Assembly (NCBI GenBank): GCA_943788025.1
Contig: CALSOR010000016.1
Coordinates: 1 to 64,000 of the forward strand
Source: JABAAE01 sp905480545
GTDB taxonomy: Bacteria > Planctomycetota > Planctomycetia > Pirellulales > Pirellulaceae
DNA length: 64,000 bases
Direction of reading: 5' to 3'
Shown here: one piece after another, positions 27,468-37,093 of the stretch
Position numbering within the stretch: the stretch's first letter is position 1
Layout of the letters: each line of letters opens with the position of its first letter
Position numbers and translations under genes: made by a program
Notes under the pieces: model-generated
What the model was told of the DNA's origin: nothing
The model's input: the letters and a program-made list of their open reading frames with translations, nothing else
The model's database searches: none

Positions 27468-29618
27468 CTAGATTCGTTTGAAGCGCCGATCCAATTCTTC
27501 ACGCGAAAATATCAATGCTGTTGGCCGGCCGTGCGGACAATGATGCGAATCTCGACATAAATCCCGATTTTCCAGCAAAACCGTTACTTCCTCCGGAGTC
27601 AGTTTATCACCCGCCTTGATCGCTGCCTTGCAGGATATCATGTGCATTAGCGAATCAATGGTGTCACGACGTTCCGGTGTGGTGCCTGCAATGCACTGTT
27701 CGATCATCTGTCGCAACAGTTCTGCGGGACTGTGATTAGCCAACATCGCGGGATAGCCGGTGATCAACACGGTATCGCCGCCGAATGCTTCAATTTCCAC
27801 ACCGATTTCGGCAAATTCATCTTTTGCTTCTAGGGCTGCCGCACATTCTGAAGGCGAAAGCTGAACGGGTTCGGGTACGAGAAGTCGTTGGGTTTCCAAT
27901 TTACCCGCAAGGATTTTTTCGCGAAGTTGCTCGTACAAAATCCGTTCATGCAACGCGTGCTGGTCAATGATCTCAACACCCTCATCACTTTCGGCGATCA
28001 GATATCGATTGTGGATTTGAATCGCGCCGGACCGATTGTAAGCGGGCGTTGCATTGCGGGCGATGTCTGAATCGGCTGAATTCACTAACGCCAAATGCTC
28101 TTGCGGTGCAGGGTCTTTGCTGAATTCAGGTTCGGATTCATGAGGAAAGGGCCCAGAGATTGAATGGTCAGGCCCAGAATTGGATTCGAACTGAACGTCG
28201 GCGGAGCGATCGCGACCGCTGTTTCCGATCGAGCCTCTGGTGAAATCAAACCGAGTTGGAGCTTCGCCGAAAGAAGGCGAACGGTTATCGATAGAATCCT
28301 CGCCAGGAGAATTTGCAGGATTTCCCCGGGTTGCTTCCCACGCATCAGGACGGGCGATGGGGAATTCGAATGCCGTTTGACTGTCCGGCTGGATTTGGGG
28401 GCGGTTCGCATTCTCCTGTTGAAGCTGGAAATTCGAATCCCCAACCGAACCGGGATTTCGTTCAGGATTCTGAGCCCCCATTGCGCCAGAATTGGGGAAC
28501 TTCTGAAACGCCGGTGCACCGGGCGACGGTGAAGCTTGGTCTTGTCGCGCGTTTAGATCGGTAGCGAGGAATTGATTCCGTAGCGTTCCCAGTAATTGAC
28601 TGTAAAGCTTTCCGCCTTCCTGAAATCGTACTTCTAATTTGGCAGGGTGAACGTTCACGTCAATTTGGTCGGCAGGCATTTCCAGATTGAGGAATGCGAT
28701 TGGATAGCGACCATGCAATAAAAGACCGCGATAGGATTCGCGAAGTGCATGTTGTAGCGACTTGTCACGGATATGTCTGCCATTCAAAAACAGATACTGC
28801 ATGCGGGTATGGCTGCGGCTTTGGGTTGGATCGACTGCAAACCCGTTGATCTTGATGCCATCCAGTTCACTCGAAACGGAGATCAGTGATGCACGAATTT
28901 CGGGACCAAAAAATGCAAGAATGCGATCGGTGATGTGGTTGGTTTCAGGAAGATCGTGGATAACTCGCGTATTATGCGTGAGGGTGAAATGGATTTCAGG
29001 AAACGCCAAGGCGATTCTAGTGAAGGCCTCACTGACATGACCGATTTCAGTTTGTGTTGTCTTTAGAAACTTGCGGCGAACCGGCGTATTAAAAAATAAA
29101 TTTCGCACCTCGATGACCGTTCCACGCGGACAGCCACAGGGTACAATTGGCTCCCGGTGCCCACCGTTCACTGCCAATTCATAACCGGCATCAGCTCCTT
29201 CGGCGAAACTTCGGAGCAAGAACTGACTGACTTCTGCAATCGATGCCAGGGCCTCGCCGCGGAATCCCAGTGACGACACATCAAAAAGATCGTCCGCATC
29301 GCGGATCTTACTGGTTGCATGGCTTTCAACGGCCAGCGGCAATTCATCTTTCGGGATGCCGCTTCCATTGTCAGAAATTCGGATGAGATCAATGCCGCCT
29401 TTTTCGATCAAAACATCAATTCGGGTCGAGCCCGCATCGATCGCGTTTTCCATTAATTCTTTGACGACACTGGCTGGTCGTTCTATCACTTCGCCGGCCG
29501 CAATTTTGTTTACGACGCCGGTCGGAAGTTTCATGATCGACGAACGTGTTTTCGTTTGGGGCGCTTCTTCGTTTGAGGAATCGATCCTTGTCGATTGATT
29601 TGACGTCTCGGATCTCAT
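27468..29618 (-). CDS. mutL: DNA mismatch repair protein MutL, endonuclease type
   Basis: MutL couples mismatch recognition to strand incision. The GHKL ATPase domain (IAAGEVIERPASVVKELMEN, then DNGSGIPKDEL and GFRGEALASI) fills about residues 30-360, with a long Pro/Asn/Ser-rich linker to about 525. The C-terminal domain has DQHALHERILYE, which fits the endonuclease motif DQHA(X)2E(X)4E, plus SCKAAIKAG and CPHGRPT, so this MutL probably nicks DNA itself. The first Met lies ~27 residues before the conserved IMKLPTGVVNKIAAG; the internal Met there may be the true start. It overlaps the regulator gene upstream by four bases. Confidence 0.95.
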   Translation of the reverse strand: MRSETSNQSTRIDSSNEEAPQTKTRSSIMKLPTGVVNKIAAGEVIERPASVVKELMENAIDAGSTRIDVLIEKGGIDLIRISDNGSGIPKDELPLAVESHATSKIRDADDLFDVSSLGFRGEALASIAEVSQFLLRSFAEGADAGYELAVNGGHREPIVPCGCPRGTVIEVRNLFFNTPVRRKFLKTTQTEIGHVSEAFTRIALAFPEIHFTLTHNTRVIHDLPETNHITDRILAFFGPEIRASLISVSSELDGIKINGFAVDPTQSRSHTRMQYLFLNGRHIRDKSLQHALRESYRGLLLHGRYPIAFLNLEMPADQIDVNVHPAKLEVRFQEGGKLYSQLLGTLRNQFLATDLNARQDQASPSPGAPAFQKFPNSGAMGAQNPERNPGSVGDSNFQLQQENANRPQIQPDSQTAFEFPIARPDAWEATRGNPANSPGEDSIDNRSPSFGEAPTRFDFTRGSIGNSGRDRSADVQFESNSGPDHSISGPFPHESEPEFSKDPAPQEHLALVNSADSDIARNATPAYNRSGAIQIHNRYLIAESDEGVEIIDQHALHERILYEQLREKILAGKLETQRLLVPEPVQLSPSECAAALEAKDEFAEIGVEIEAFGGDTVLITGYPAMLANHSPAELLRQMIEQCIAGTTPERRDTIDSLMHMISCKAAIKAGDKLTPEEVTVLLENRDLCRDSHHCPHGRPTALIFSREELDRRFKRI

Positions 29619-31069
29619 TGATCGTCACCCGCTTCACTCACTATCGTGCCGGATTCCTCTGATTTGATGGCATCAATTTTTCTATACAAGCTGCGTTCGC
29701 TCATTCCAAGGATTTTTGCTGTTTCCTTTCGATTGTCACTGACCAGTTTTAGTGTTTCTTTAATGATATAGCTCTCGATTTCTTTCCATGTCATTCCGAC
29801 CAGGGGATTCGGACCGGTCGAACTTGACACTGGGTCAGGGCTGATTTCAGCATTGTCATCGAACAAATCAGGTGACAGGTCGTCCATATCCAGAACACCA
29901 TCCATGTCCAAAACAACAAGACTCTCGACGACGTTCTTTAACTGTCTCACGTTTCCTTTCCACTCGTAGTTGAACATCCAGCGTGTCAGATCCGGCGAAA
30001 AGTTCTTGATCTTTTTGCCATATTTCGAGGCAGCTTGACGGCGAAAATAATCGGAAAGAGGAACGATGTCGTCCTTGCGTTTTGAAAGCGGGTCGAGGTG
30101 AACAGAAACGATTTTTAATCGAAAGTATAAATCGCTGCGGAAGTTTCCTTTTTCGATCTCGTCCTCGAGGTTTTTGTTCGTCGCGGCAACGACTCTCACA
30201 TTTACCGGAGTTGATTTGTTATCGCCAACACGAGTGATCTCGCGTTCCTCAAGGACTCGTAAGAGCTTGATTTGTGTTGGCATCGGCATGTCGCCAATTT
30301 CATCAAGAAAGAGTGTGCCGCCGTTTGCGTACTCGAATTTGCCAATACGATCATTGATCGCATCGGTGAACGCGCCGCGAACATGTCCAAACAGTTCACT
30401 CTCAACCAGTTGCTGTGAAACTGCTGCCGTGTTGATGGCCACAAACGGTTTGTTTTTTCGGGGACTATTGTGGTGAATGGCCTGTGCGATTACGTCTTTT
30501 CCCGCACCGGTTTCACCCGTGATCAAGACACCAGCGTCTGTGGGGGCGATCCGTTTGAGCCGTTCGACAACACTCTTCATGCTTTCGCTGGCATAAATCA
30601 GGTTTTCGAATCCAAATTTTTCATCCAGTCGGCGATGCAGCTCAATATTCGTTTGTCGTAACCGCGAGCTTTCGATCGCTTTTAAAACGACCGCTTGTAA
30701 CCGCTTGGGAGTGATCGGTTTCTCAAGAAAATTAAACGCACCCTCCTGCATTGCTTCAACGGCCTTCGGTACGCTGGCATGCCCGGTCACCAAAATGACT
30801 TCAGTTTCCGGTGAGACTTCGCGAACTTTTTTCAACACGCCCATACCATCAACGTCATTCATCACCAAATCGGACACCACGACGTCGTAGAACTTTTCGT
30901 CGACGCGTTCGGTACCTTCTGGTCCCGATGTTGCCATGTCAACGTTCAAATCGATACGTTCAAGGCTCTCGGTCATGACCTGTGCAAGTGGGCGTTCATT
31001 ATCGACAACCAATATTCGCACATTGGAAAAATCGTTTTTCTCAGAATCGTTGTCGGTTTTCTTATCCAT
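29615..31069 (-). CDS. NtrC-family sigma54-dependent response regulator
   Basis: A receiver domain at about residues 17-135 (VRILVVDNERPLAQVM, phospho-Asp in VVSDLVMNDVDG, Lys in FLEKPI) is followed by an AAA+ sigma54-activator domain with Walker A GETGAGKD, Walker B GGTLFLDEIGDMP, and a Fis-type helix-turn-helix at the C-terminus (DNRKETAKILGMSERSLYRK). The sigma54 contact loop reads GAFTDA instead of GAFTGA. No sensor kinase is adjacent, so this is an orphan regulator in this window. The overlap with mutL may be organisational only. Confidence 0.92.
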   Translation of the reverse strand: MDKKTDNDSEKNDFSNVRILVVDNERPLAQVMTESLERIDLNVDMATSGPEGTERVDEKFYDVVVSDLVMNDVDGMGVLKKVREVSPETEVILVTGHASVPKAVEAMQEGAFNFLEKPITPKRLQAVVLKAIESSRLRQTNIELHRRLDEKFGFENLIYASESMKSVVERLKRIAPTDAGVLITGETGAGKDVIAQAIHHNSPRKNKPFVAINTAAVSQQLVESELFGHVRGAFTDAINDRIGKFEYANGGTLFLDEIGDMPMPTQIKLLRVLEEREITRVGDNKSTPVNVRVVAATNKNLEDEIEKGNFRSDLYFRLKIVSVHLDPLSKRKDDIVPLSDYFRRQAASKYGKKIKNFSPDLTRWMFNYEWKGNVRQLKNVVESLVVLDMDGVLDMDDLSPDLFDDNAEISPDPVSSSTGPNPLVGMTWKEIESYIIKETLKLVSDNRKETAKILGMSERSLYRKIDAIKSEESGTIVSEAGDDQ

Positions 31070-31171
31070 TTAAGTAGTTTACCGAATCCCAAAAGTAGTG
31101 GCGAGTGGCAGGGCAATCAATTCCCCAATCCCTATCAGAGCAAGAATGTGAATGGCAGGCGTGTGGTGTTG

Positions 31172-32143
31172 CTAAAAATCGGTCAACCGTTCGATTGTTT
31201 CTGGCATAATCTCCCCATCGAACGTAACAATCCGATATTTCGATTCAAGCACCTCGTTTGACTTAATTTCGAATCCTTCGGTTGCCATCGGCGCGAAGCT
31301 AAAATATGGCATGGTTGGATGCAGCCGCACGGGCTGTGGAAATCGAAAGTTCTTCTGGCTGCAGATCACTGCAACACCGCAACGTTGGTGATCGACCATT
31401 CCAGTCATCGCCGCCCATTGTTCAGGTGACTGGTTGCCATTTTTTCGTTTTTTTCCAGTGCCTGTTGAAAATTGTAGTTTTGATTCGTTTGGCTTTCGCC
31501 ACTCGCGGGCGCCTCTTATACCAAACGATCCGTAATGGTTCTTTTGAATCACAACCGTTTTGGGTGTGACATTTTTGATTTGAGATTTTAATTCGATCAC
31601 GAAACAGTCAAGTTGTTTCGACGCCGAAAGCGTCCATGTTTCGGAGAAAACACGCTGCTTTTTCACGAGCTGCGTTTCCTTGTTTTTCTGTTTGAGATCA
31701 GGCTTCTCAGCATGGCGAAACGCAACATGGTTGAGCTGGACTTTTGCAATCTCCTCCTTTTCGTCGATTGATACAATTCGAGCGTGCTCAACGTCTCCCT
31801 TTTTTAAATGCTGATTCCAGAAATCGACCACTGTTTCGTTCGTTTTCGCTTTTACGAATGCAAAGAAAACGCCATGCTGGTGTGCGTGGTCATCAGAAAA
31901 ATCATCAGTGACCCTCTTTCCGTTGGGCGAATAAATCGGGTGAATGTAGCCACTTCGACGGTAAACCCTTTCGATACCCATTGGCGGGTCAATGATCTGG
32001 TGATTGTATGAAAACACAGGTTTGCCACCGATTTGGAACTTTAGAGACTTGCCATCGTCTTCGATTTTCGCGTGGACAGCATCATCGCAATACGCGGAGG
32101 TCGAAAAAGTGAATAGGGTTATGGAAATGAGGAAATGATTCAT
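31172..32143 (-). CDS. PmoA-like (DUF6807) secreted protein
   Basis: A signal peptide (FLISITLFTFSTSAYCDD) and a body matching the DUF6807/PmoA-like family: KPVFSYNHQIIDPPMGIERV, YRRSGYIHPIYSPNGKRVTD, and the His-rich segment DDHAHQHGVFFAF. These proteins are abundant in planctomycetes near carbohydrate genes. Despite the family label, methane oxidation is not indicated here; a polysaccharide-linked function is more likely but unproven. The gene is divergent to the acyltransferase. Confidence 0.85.
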   Translation of the reverse strand: MNHFLISITLFTFSTSAYCDDAVHAKIEDDGKSLKFQIGGKPVFSYNHQIIDPPMGIERVYRRSGYIHPIYSPNGKRVTDDFSDDHAHQHGVFFAFVKAKTNETVVDFWNQHLKKGDVEHARIVSIDEKEEIAKVQLNHVAFRHAEKPDLKQKNKETQLVKKQRVFSETWTLSASKQLDCFVIELKSQIKNVTPKTVVIQKNHYGSFGIRGAREWRKPNESKLQFSTGTGKKRKNGNQSPEQWAAMTGMVDHQRCGVAVICSQKNFRFPQPVRLHPTMPYFSFAPMATEGFEIKSNEVLESKYRIVTFDGEIMPETIERLTDF

Positions 32144-32284
32144 GTCGCGGTTACTTTATGTTGGGGGAGAAGCACCGAATTATGGAATGGCTCTGCCGAA
32201 TTGACTTTTCAAAAACTCTATTCTCTCAAACTTGAATTCTTGCAAAAATGTCGTCCTACCAAAACTATTCTTGCTAGCAGCGAC

Positions 32285-33268
32285 ATGGACGTCGCAAAAA
32301 TGAGAGCATTCAAAAAGCAAACTGTTGACCTGGTCGTTTATTTTATCGTGCGTCTGATCATTTGTGTGGTTCAGGCAATGCCGGTAAAGGCATGTGACCA
32401 ATTGGCTTGGTTCCTGGCGTTTGTCGCTGCAGATGTTTTCAAGATCCGCGCGAAACTGATCGACGATAACCTTGAAAAAGTTTTTCCTTTAACCACTGGG
32501 CTGAGTCGCAAGCAGACTTCACGAGCGATGTGGCGTCACCTTTGCATGATGGTGTTTGAAATCGCCCATGCGCCGCGAAAAATTCATGAAACCAATTGGC
32601 GTGATTTTGTTTCCATAAAAAGCAAGCGTGAAGTTGTTAAGTACTTGCTGATGGAACGGCCCAAAGCACTGGTTTCCGGGCATTTCGGAAACTTTGAGAT
32701 CGGCGGATTCGTGACGGGATTGATAGGATTTCCTGGCTATACCGTCGCACGAAAAATGGATAATCCGTACCTTGACCGCTGGGTAAAGTCTTTTCGCGAA
32801 GAGCATGGGCAGTATATTTTGGATACGGTGGGCAGTTCCGCCGCCATCCAGGAGCAACTGGAACGCAACCAATGTTTGGTCTTGCTTGGTGATCAGCACA
32901 CCGAGTTGGGCGCGGTTTGGGTGGATTTTTTGGGGCGTCAGGCTGCATGTCATAAATCATTGGCCGTGTTTACGCTCAGTTGTGACTCACCCATGTTGGT
33001 TGTCTATACGAAGAGGGTTTCAAAATTCGACAACTCTCGAAGTTCTGAGCCAATGAAATTTGAGATTGGATGCCAGGGAATTGCCGATCCAGATCAACTC
33101 CCCGATGAAATCAACGGCGTTCGTGATCTGACGATTTGGTACAACCAAATATTGGGTGAGATCATCTTGAAGAACCCCGAACAATATTGGTGGGTTCATA
33201 ATCGTTGGAAACCAAAACCTGATCGAAAGAAGAAGGCGGCAATCATGTCTAAACGAAAAGCTGCCTGA
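32285..33268 (+). CDS. LpxL/HtrB-like lysophospholipid acyltransferase
   Basis: Lipid A-type late acyltransferases transfer an acyl chain to a lipid A precursor. The protein has an N-terminal membrane segment (LVVYFIVRLIICVVQAM), then IDDNLEKVFP and the catalytic motif HFGNFE (H-x4-E) in VSGHFGNFEIGGF. Later GDQHTELGAVWVDFLG and the C-terminal WWVHNRWKPKP also match. I chose ATG 32285 because the open frame upstream to 32135 has no family sequence and overlaps the divergent gene start. The end is close to the convergent condensation-like gene. Confidence 0.88.
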   Translation: MDVAKMRAFKKQTVDLVVYFIVRLIICVVQAMPVKACDQLAWFLAFVAADVFKIRAKLIDDNLEKVFPLTTGLSRKQTSRAMWRHLCMMVFEIAHAPRKIHETNWRDFVSIKSKREVVKYLLMERPKALVSGHFGNFEIGGFVTGLIGFPGYTVARKMDNPYLDRWVKSFREEHGQYILDTVGSSAAIQEQLERNQCLVLLGDQHTELGAVWVDFLGRQAACHKSLAVFTLSCDSPMLVVYTKRVSKFDNSRSSEPMKFEIGCQGIADPDQLPDEINGVRDLTIWYNQILGEIILKNPEQYWWVHNRWKPKPDRKKKAAIMSKRKAA

Positions 33269-33377
33269 GACGGGGGCCTAAATGCTTGCATCCTCATCGT
33301 TTTCGGGACCAGACGGTTCATGGTCTCCTTGGATTGTTCAGGATTTGAGTAAAGGCTTTTGATTTCCTAGCCAGGGA

Positions 33378-34760
33378 TCACGTCGTATTCAAATGTTGTT
33401 GGATTTCGATTTTGACCAACTCGCCGAGGCGGTTTGCTTCTTGTTTTGAGATGACACGGTTGTTGTAGGTTAAGGAAATCATCAACTTATCCGCGTAGCG
33501 ATAAATAGCGAATGCGGCGTGAGTGTTCGGGCGAAGTGGTGCAATAAGATCGAATCCTTCCAGTCGCATATCGCCAACGATTACTTTTCCGCATTGGTCC
33601 TTGGGTAACACCGTTCGTTTAAACGGTTCACCCAAATTGGTTACCAATACGGTTGATCCGACGCGGTCCTTCCGAGCAATGCGTTGTAACCCTCCCGGCA
33701 GCCATCGATACAATCCAAGCATGTGAAGAAACGTGAAACCAAGATCGTTGTTTTGAATCACATTCATTTGGAACCGAATGGAATCCAGCAGTTCTTTTCC
33801 TGCCACGCATTTTGCTTGTTTTCGATCCAGACTGACAAGACTCGCTTTATTCGCTGCTGGAAGGTATCTGTCGCGAATCGTTCGCAAATTCATGGGGACC
33901 ATAATTCGGAGCAGATCATCGTCCGATCCGTATTCCAATTCACGCCGCCAATTGGCGACGCCGACGAAAATGTTGTGCAGAACAAGGTCGTTAGCGGTGA
34001 CGCTTTCTTTATTGGCAAGAGTTTGCAGTTCGTCGATTGAGCCCACTTCGATTGTTTCCAGGCCGGGGTAAGTCTCGCGTAATGACTTCGGTTGTACCTT
34101 GTCATCAACGGTGGCCTCACTCACGATTTCTGATTCAGATACCGGTTTTAGTGACACAGGGCGATTGCGAAGGAATTCCCAAACGCCTAGAAGACCGATC
34201 ATTTGCTTGGGAATTTTTTTAAGGAATTTCCAGGAGAGAAAGCCATGGTTGCCTCGTGAATCCAAAAGGTCGCTATCGACGCGCCGGACCTTAGCAAGTT
34301 TCGGCGTGGAATCTGAATTGTGGTTAAGGCTGGTCTCATTTGCGTATGCGGTCATCCAGTCGGAGACGACTTGTAGACCACCAAGCCCGTCCGCAGTCGC
34401 GTGATGCATTAAAAAATTAAGAGTCGCATTCCGGCCGTCGCTAGCCCAATGCAATTGACCGCCAATTTCTTTACTCAAGTCGATTTTCTTGACATAGGGC
34501 TGCGTTAAGAATCGCTCCTCAAGGCGAACGATAATGGGCGAATCCGAAACTTCTGACCACCGCAGTCGTGATCCCTTGACGGCAAGCCTTGTGCGGAGCA
34601 GGGGATGCATCGTCAGGGCTTTTTCTGACGACACCTTTAAAGCCGGCTCGTCAACGCGACCGGATAACCTGATTCGGCAACCAATTGTGTTGGGGTGATT
34701 CGTATAATCATCCCAATAGAGATATTGTTCGAAATTCAGCAGTGGAGCTGGCAGTTGCAT
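33378..34760 (-). CDS. Condensation-fold (CoA-dependent acyltransferase-like) protein
   Basis: The HHxxxDG active-site motif appears as HHATADGLGGLQVVSDWM near residue 120. FEQYLYWDDYTNHPN at the N-terminus and VLVTNLGEPFKR late in the protein support a condensation or alcohol-acetyltransferase-like fold of two lobes (460 residues). Such stand-alone proteins transfer acyl groups from CoA or carrier proteins to alcohols or amines. No NRPS or PKS carrier domains lie nearby, so a lipid or small-molecule esterification role is more likely; the substrate is unknown. Confidence 0.8.
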   Translation of the reverse strand: MQLPAPLLNFEQYLYWDDYTNHPNTIGCRIRLSGRVDEPALKVSSEKALTMHPLLRTRLAVKGSRLRWSEVSDSPIIVRLEERFLTQPYVKKIDLSKEIGGQLHWASDGRNATLNFLMHHATADGLGGLQVVSDWMTAYANETSLNHNSDSTPKLAKVRRVDSDLLDSRGNHGFLSWKFLKKIPKQMIGLLGVWEFLRNRPVSLKPVSESEIVSEATVDDKVQPKSLRETYPGLETIEVGSIDELQTLANKESVTANDLVLHNIFVGVANWRRELEYGSDDDLLRIMVPMNLRTIRDRYLPAANKASLVSLDRKQAKCVAGKELLDSIRFQMNVIQNNDLGFTFLHMLGLYRWLPGGLQRIARKDRVGSTVLVTNLGEPFKRTVLPKDQCGKVIVGDMRLEGFDLIAPLRPNTHAAFAIYRYADKLMISLTYNNRVISKQEANRLGELVKIEIQQHLNTT

Positions 34761-34969
34761 CGCGTTAACCTGCCATCTGAAATTTTGAATCAGGCGACGT
34801 TAGCACGTCACAAAAACAAGCACGACAGCTGTTTGTCGCCGTTCGACATTCTAGGTAGAAGTACAGTGCTGAAAACGAAAGACATTCTTTGTGATTGTCC
34901 AGCTTGCTCTCGGCGTGAATATCATCATGTCTGCGACGTCTATCACGGCAGGCGGTATTGCGTGGCCGA

Positions 34970-36340
34970 CTATTGTCGAAAATTCTCTGCGATGACAACG
35001 GATTTGGCTCCGGCCTGCAATAACTTTTCGTAAGCCACAACCGCATCGGACGTGCTTTCTTTGACTTTGGAATCGGAAACAACAACGATTGCATCCCAAA
35101 ACGAAGCACCACATGGCAGAGACATCATTTGGGAATAGCTTCCTGCATCATAAACCAAAAATTCATGGTGTTTTTCCAGAACTTCCGAAAGTGGTTGGAG
35201 CTGACTGGCGATTTCATCTCGAAATTCAACCAAGTGCTCGATCTTTTTCAAGGGCATCAATGTCAGCTGATTGGCAGTAGAACGAATCAGCAGCTCATTA
35301 ATGGATGTTCCATCAAGTATTTTTTGCCAACCACTTTCGATTTTGATGTTGGCCGCCGATTCCAAGGCTGGGTTCTCGAAATCCAGGTCGATCAGAATCG
35401 TTCGGGCAGAGGTCTCGGATAAAATGGTTGACAGGCATGATGCCAACGTCGTTGCACCTTGTCCGGCCTGCGTATTCACCACGGCGATTTTCGCGGACGC
35501 TTGTTTGTCGTCCAGCTTTAATGAGTGAACGAGTTTCGAAAATGCTTTCCTGTAATCGCGAATGAGTTTGGTCGTAATTTCAGACCAGCGAAAATCTTTG
35601 ACTTCCCAGGCCGGATTGATCACCGCTGTAAAATCAAGCTGACAGGCGTTCGGCTGAGCTGGCGACGAATGGTTCAACGGGGCGGATTCCATCGCTTCGG
35701 GGGGGGCGATCTGATTAGAGGCGGACTGATGATTTGCTGAAGAGTGCGTTAAAGCCTTGTCGGAACCTGTTGTGGTCTTGCTCGAAACCGAAACGCGATT
35801 TTTGCTTTTCGTCAAAAAATTAGGCTTCGACAGGTTTCTTTCCGGCGGATGTATTTCGAATGAATGGTAGACATCGTTGAACTCGACTGGTTTTTGTAAA
35901 TCGCTTTGTAACTCGGAATCGTCGAAAGACAAACCTGGAAGGTCTACGAATGGCGATACGACAATCGGCAAATTTGATTCGATGTCCTTGAGCGATTGAA
36001 AACGCTCACGGTTGCGATAGATTTTCGAAACGTCAATGCTGGCGTCCACCAACTTCGATTTGACCGAGGCAAAAACATTTTGACGAAGCACGTCTTGGTT
36101 TGGTGTGAGAGTTTCTTCACCTTGATCGAGTCGGTAGACCTTCTCGCCGACAGTTGGATTTTGGCTGACCGTGTAAGGCTCAACATTTGCGGCAATTGAC
36201 GGTTCTATGATTCGCGATTCAATATTGTCCGGCGATAACAAACCGTTGAGTTCCGAAAAATCGGTTTCGGACGAAACAACGACGCTTGTGAACGCAAAGG
36301 AGCCGTTAATGAAAGACTCGGTTCGGTTGGGAAGCGACAT
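34970..36340 (-). CDS. CapB/BY-kinase-like P-loop ATPase lacking the usual Walker A Lys
   Basis: The N-terminal ~230 residues are a polar linker without recognised domain. From about residue 260 a MinD/CapB-type ATPase follows: KIAVVNTQAGQGATTLASCL, the Walker A' strand TILIDLDFENPAL, and EFLVYDAGSYSQMM near the Walker B position. The P-loop GQGATT lacks the Lys of the usual GxGKT/S. Bacterial tyrosine kinases of polysaccharide export share this fold, but no tyrosine-rich tail is seen. Its start lies inside the last codons of the small membrane-protein gene (35-base overlap), suggesting a coupled pair acting in exopolysaccharide export or a related process. Confidence 0.75.
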   Translation of the reverse strand: MSLPNRTESFINGSFAFTSVVVSSETDFSELNGLLSPDNIESRIIEPSIAANVEPYTVSQNPTVGEKVYRLDQGEETLTPNQDVLRQNVFASVKSKLVDASIDVSKIYRNRERFQSLKDIESNLPIVVSPFVDLPGLSFDDSELQSDLQKPVEFNDVYHSFEIHPPERNLSKPNFLTKSKNRVSVSSKTTTGSDKALTHSSANHQSASNQIAPPEAMESAPLNHSSPAQPNACQLDFTAVINPAWEVKDFRWSEITTKLIRDYRKAFSKLVHSLKLDDKQASAKIAVVNTQAGQGATTLASCLSTILSETSARTILIDLDFENPALESAANIKIESGWQKILDGTSINELLIRSTANQLTLMPLKKIEHLVEFRDEIASQLQPLSEVLEKHHEFLVYDAGSYSQMMSLPCGASFWDAIVVVSDSKVKESTSDAVVAYEKLLQAGAKSVVIAENFRQ

Positions 36341-36830
36341 TTTTGTTTTCTTTCGATTCGGAAGGCTGATTCTGTTGTGTTCTATTTTGTTGAGATGTCA
36401 GTAACGCGTCGCGGAATTTGTTACCAATTATCGGGTCTCGGAAAATCTGGTGTTTCGATGTGGGGTGATCTCGATTGGGAAGCTCAATTGGAATCTGGTT
36501 ATCTGTTGGATTTACTTGCGTCACGGGCAAGCTCGAATATGGTGAAATCGACAATCCGCTATCAGCGTTTTTAATATTGTCTTCGTTTGATATTGATGAT
36601 TGATTGCATCGCGGACCCAAATAGACTTTGCCGATGTAAGCTATCTCAGCTAACGCCAAACCAAGTAGGCCGTAAAACGTGGCCAAAATCCAAATCGACT
36701 TTGTATTTTTCTGCTCGGAAGCCGGCGCCTCCGCGACGATTTTCGTTCGTTTGGGTTTGTCGCGTCTTACACCGACGGTAATGTCGGGTAGTCGAACGAG
36801 AACACGTTTCTCCCAATCTTGATTGTCCAA
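36306..36830 (-). CDS. Small membrane protein paired with CapB-like ATPase
   Basis: Family not recognised. The 174-residue protein has a basic N-terminal region (VGVRRDKPKRTKIVAEA), one membrane segment at about 45-70 (SIWILATFYGLLGLALAEIAY) and a polar Asn/Ser/Gln-rich tail that probably lies outside. Its 3' end overlaps the start of the CapB-like gene. By position it may be a membrane adaptor for that ATPase; this is inference only. Confidence 0.6.
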   Translation of the reverse strand: MDNQDWEKRVLVRLPDITVGVRRDKPKRTKIVAEAPASEQKNTKSIWILATFYGLLGLALAEIAYIGKVYLGPRCNQSSISNEDNIKNADSGLSISPYSSLPVTQVNPTDNQIPIELPNRDHPTSKHQIFRDPIIGNKFRDALLTSQQNRTQQNQPSESKENKNVASQPNRVFH

Positions 36831-37093
36831 CGCGTCGTTTGCCGATTAGATGCTGATTTTTTAAAAGTCACGCGTTCACATCGTTTATTATTCGGCATAA
36901 TCATTCTTTAAATTGACCCGGCAATCGTCATAATTCATCTCGCTGTAACTGAAAGCACTTGCCAGTAATGCATTGATAGCACGCAGTAGATTGTTTCAAA
37001 TCTTGTTGTTTAGTTGGTTTTCAGATGGAATTATCCTGGTGATGCCAATACGATTGGTGCTTGAATCGGACGCGATTTTGTCAAAAAAATCAG

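Noticed and set aside
33310..33340. Hairpin (gacca / tggtc) between two convergent genes
   Set aside because: The stem has five pairs, a nine-base loop and no T-run, so it is too weak to list as a terminator.
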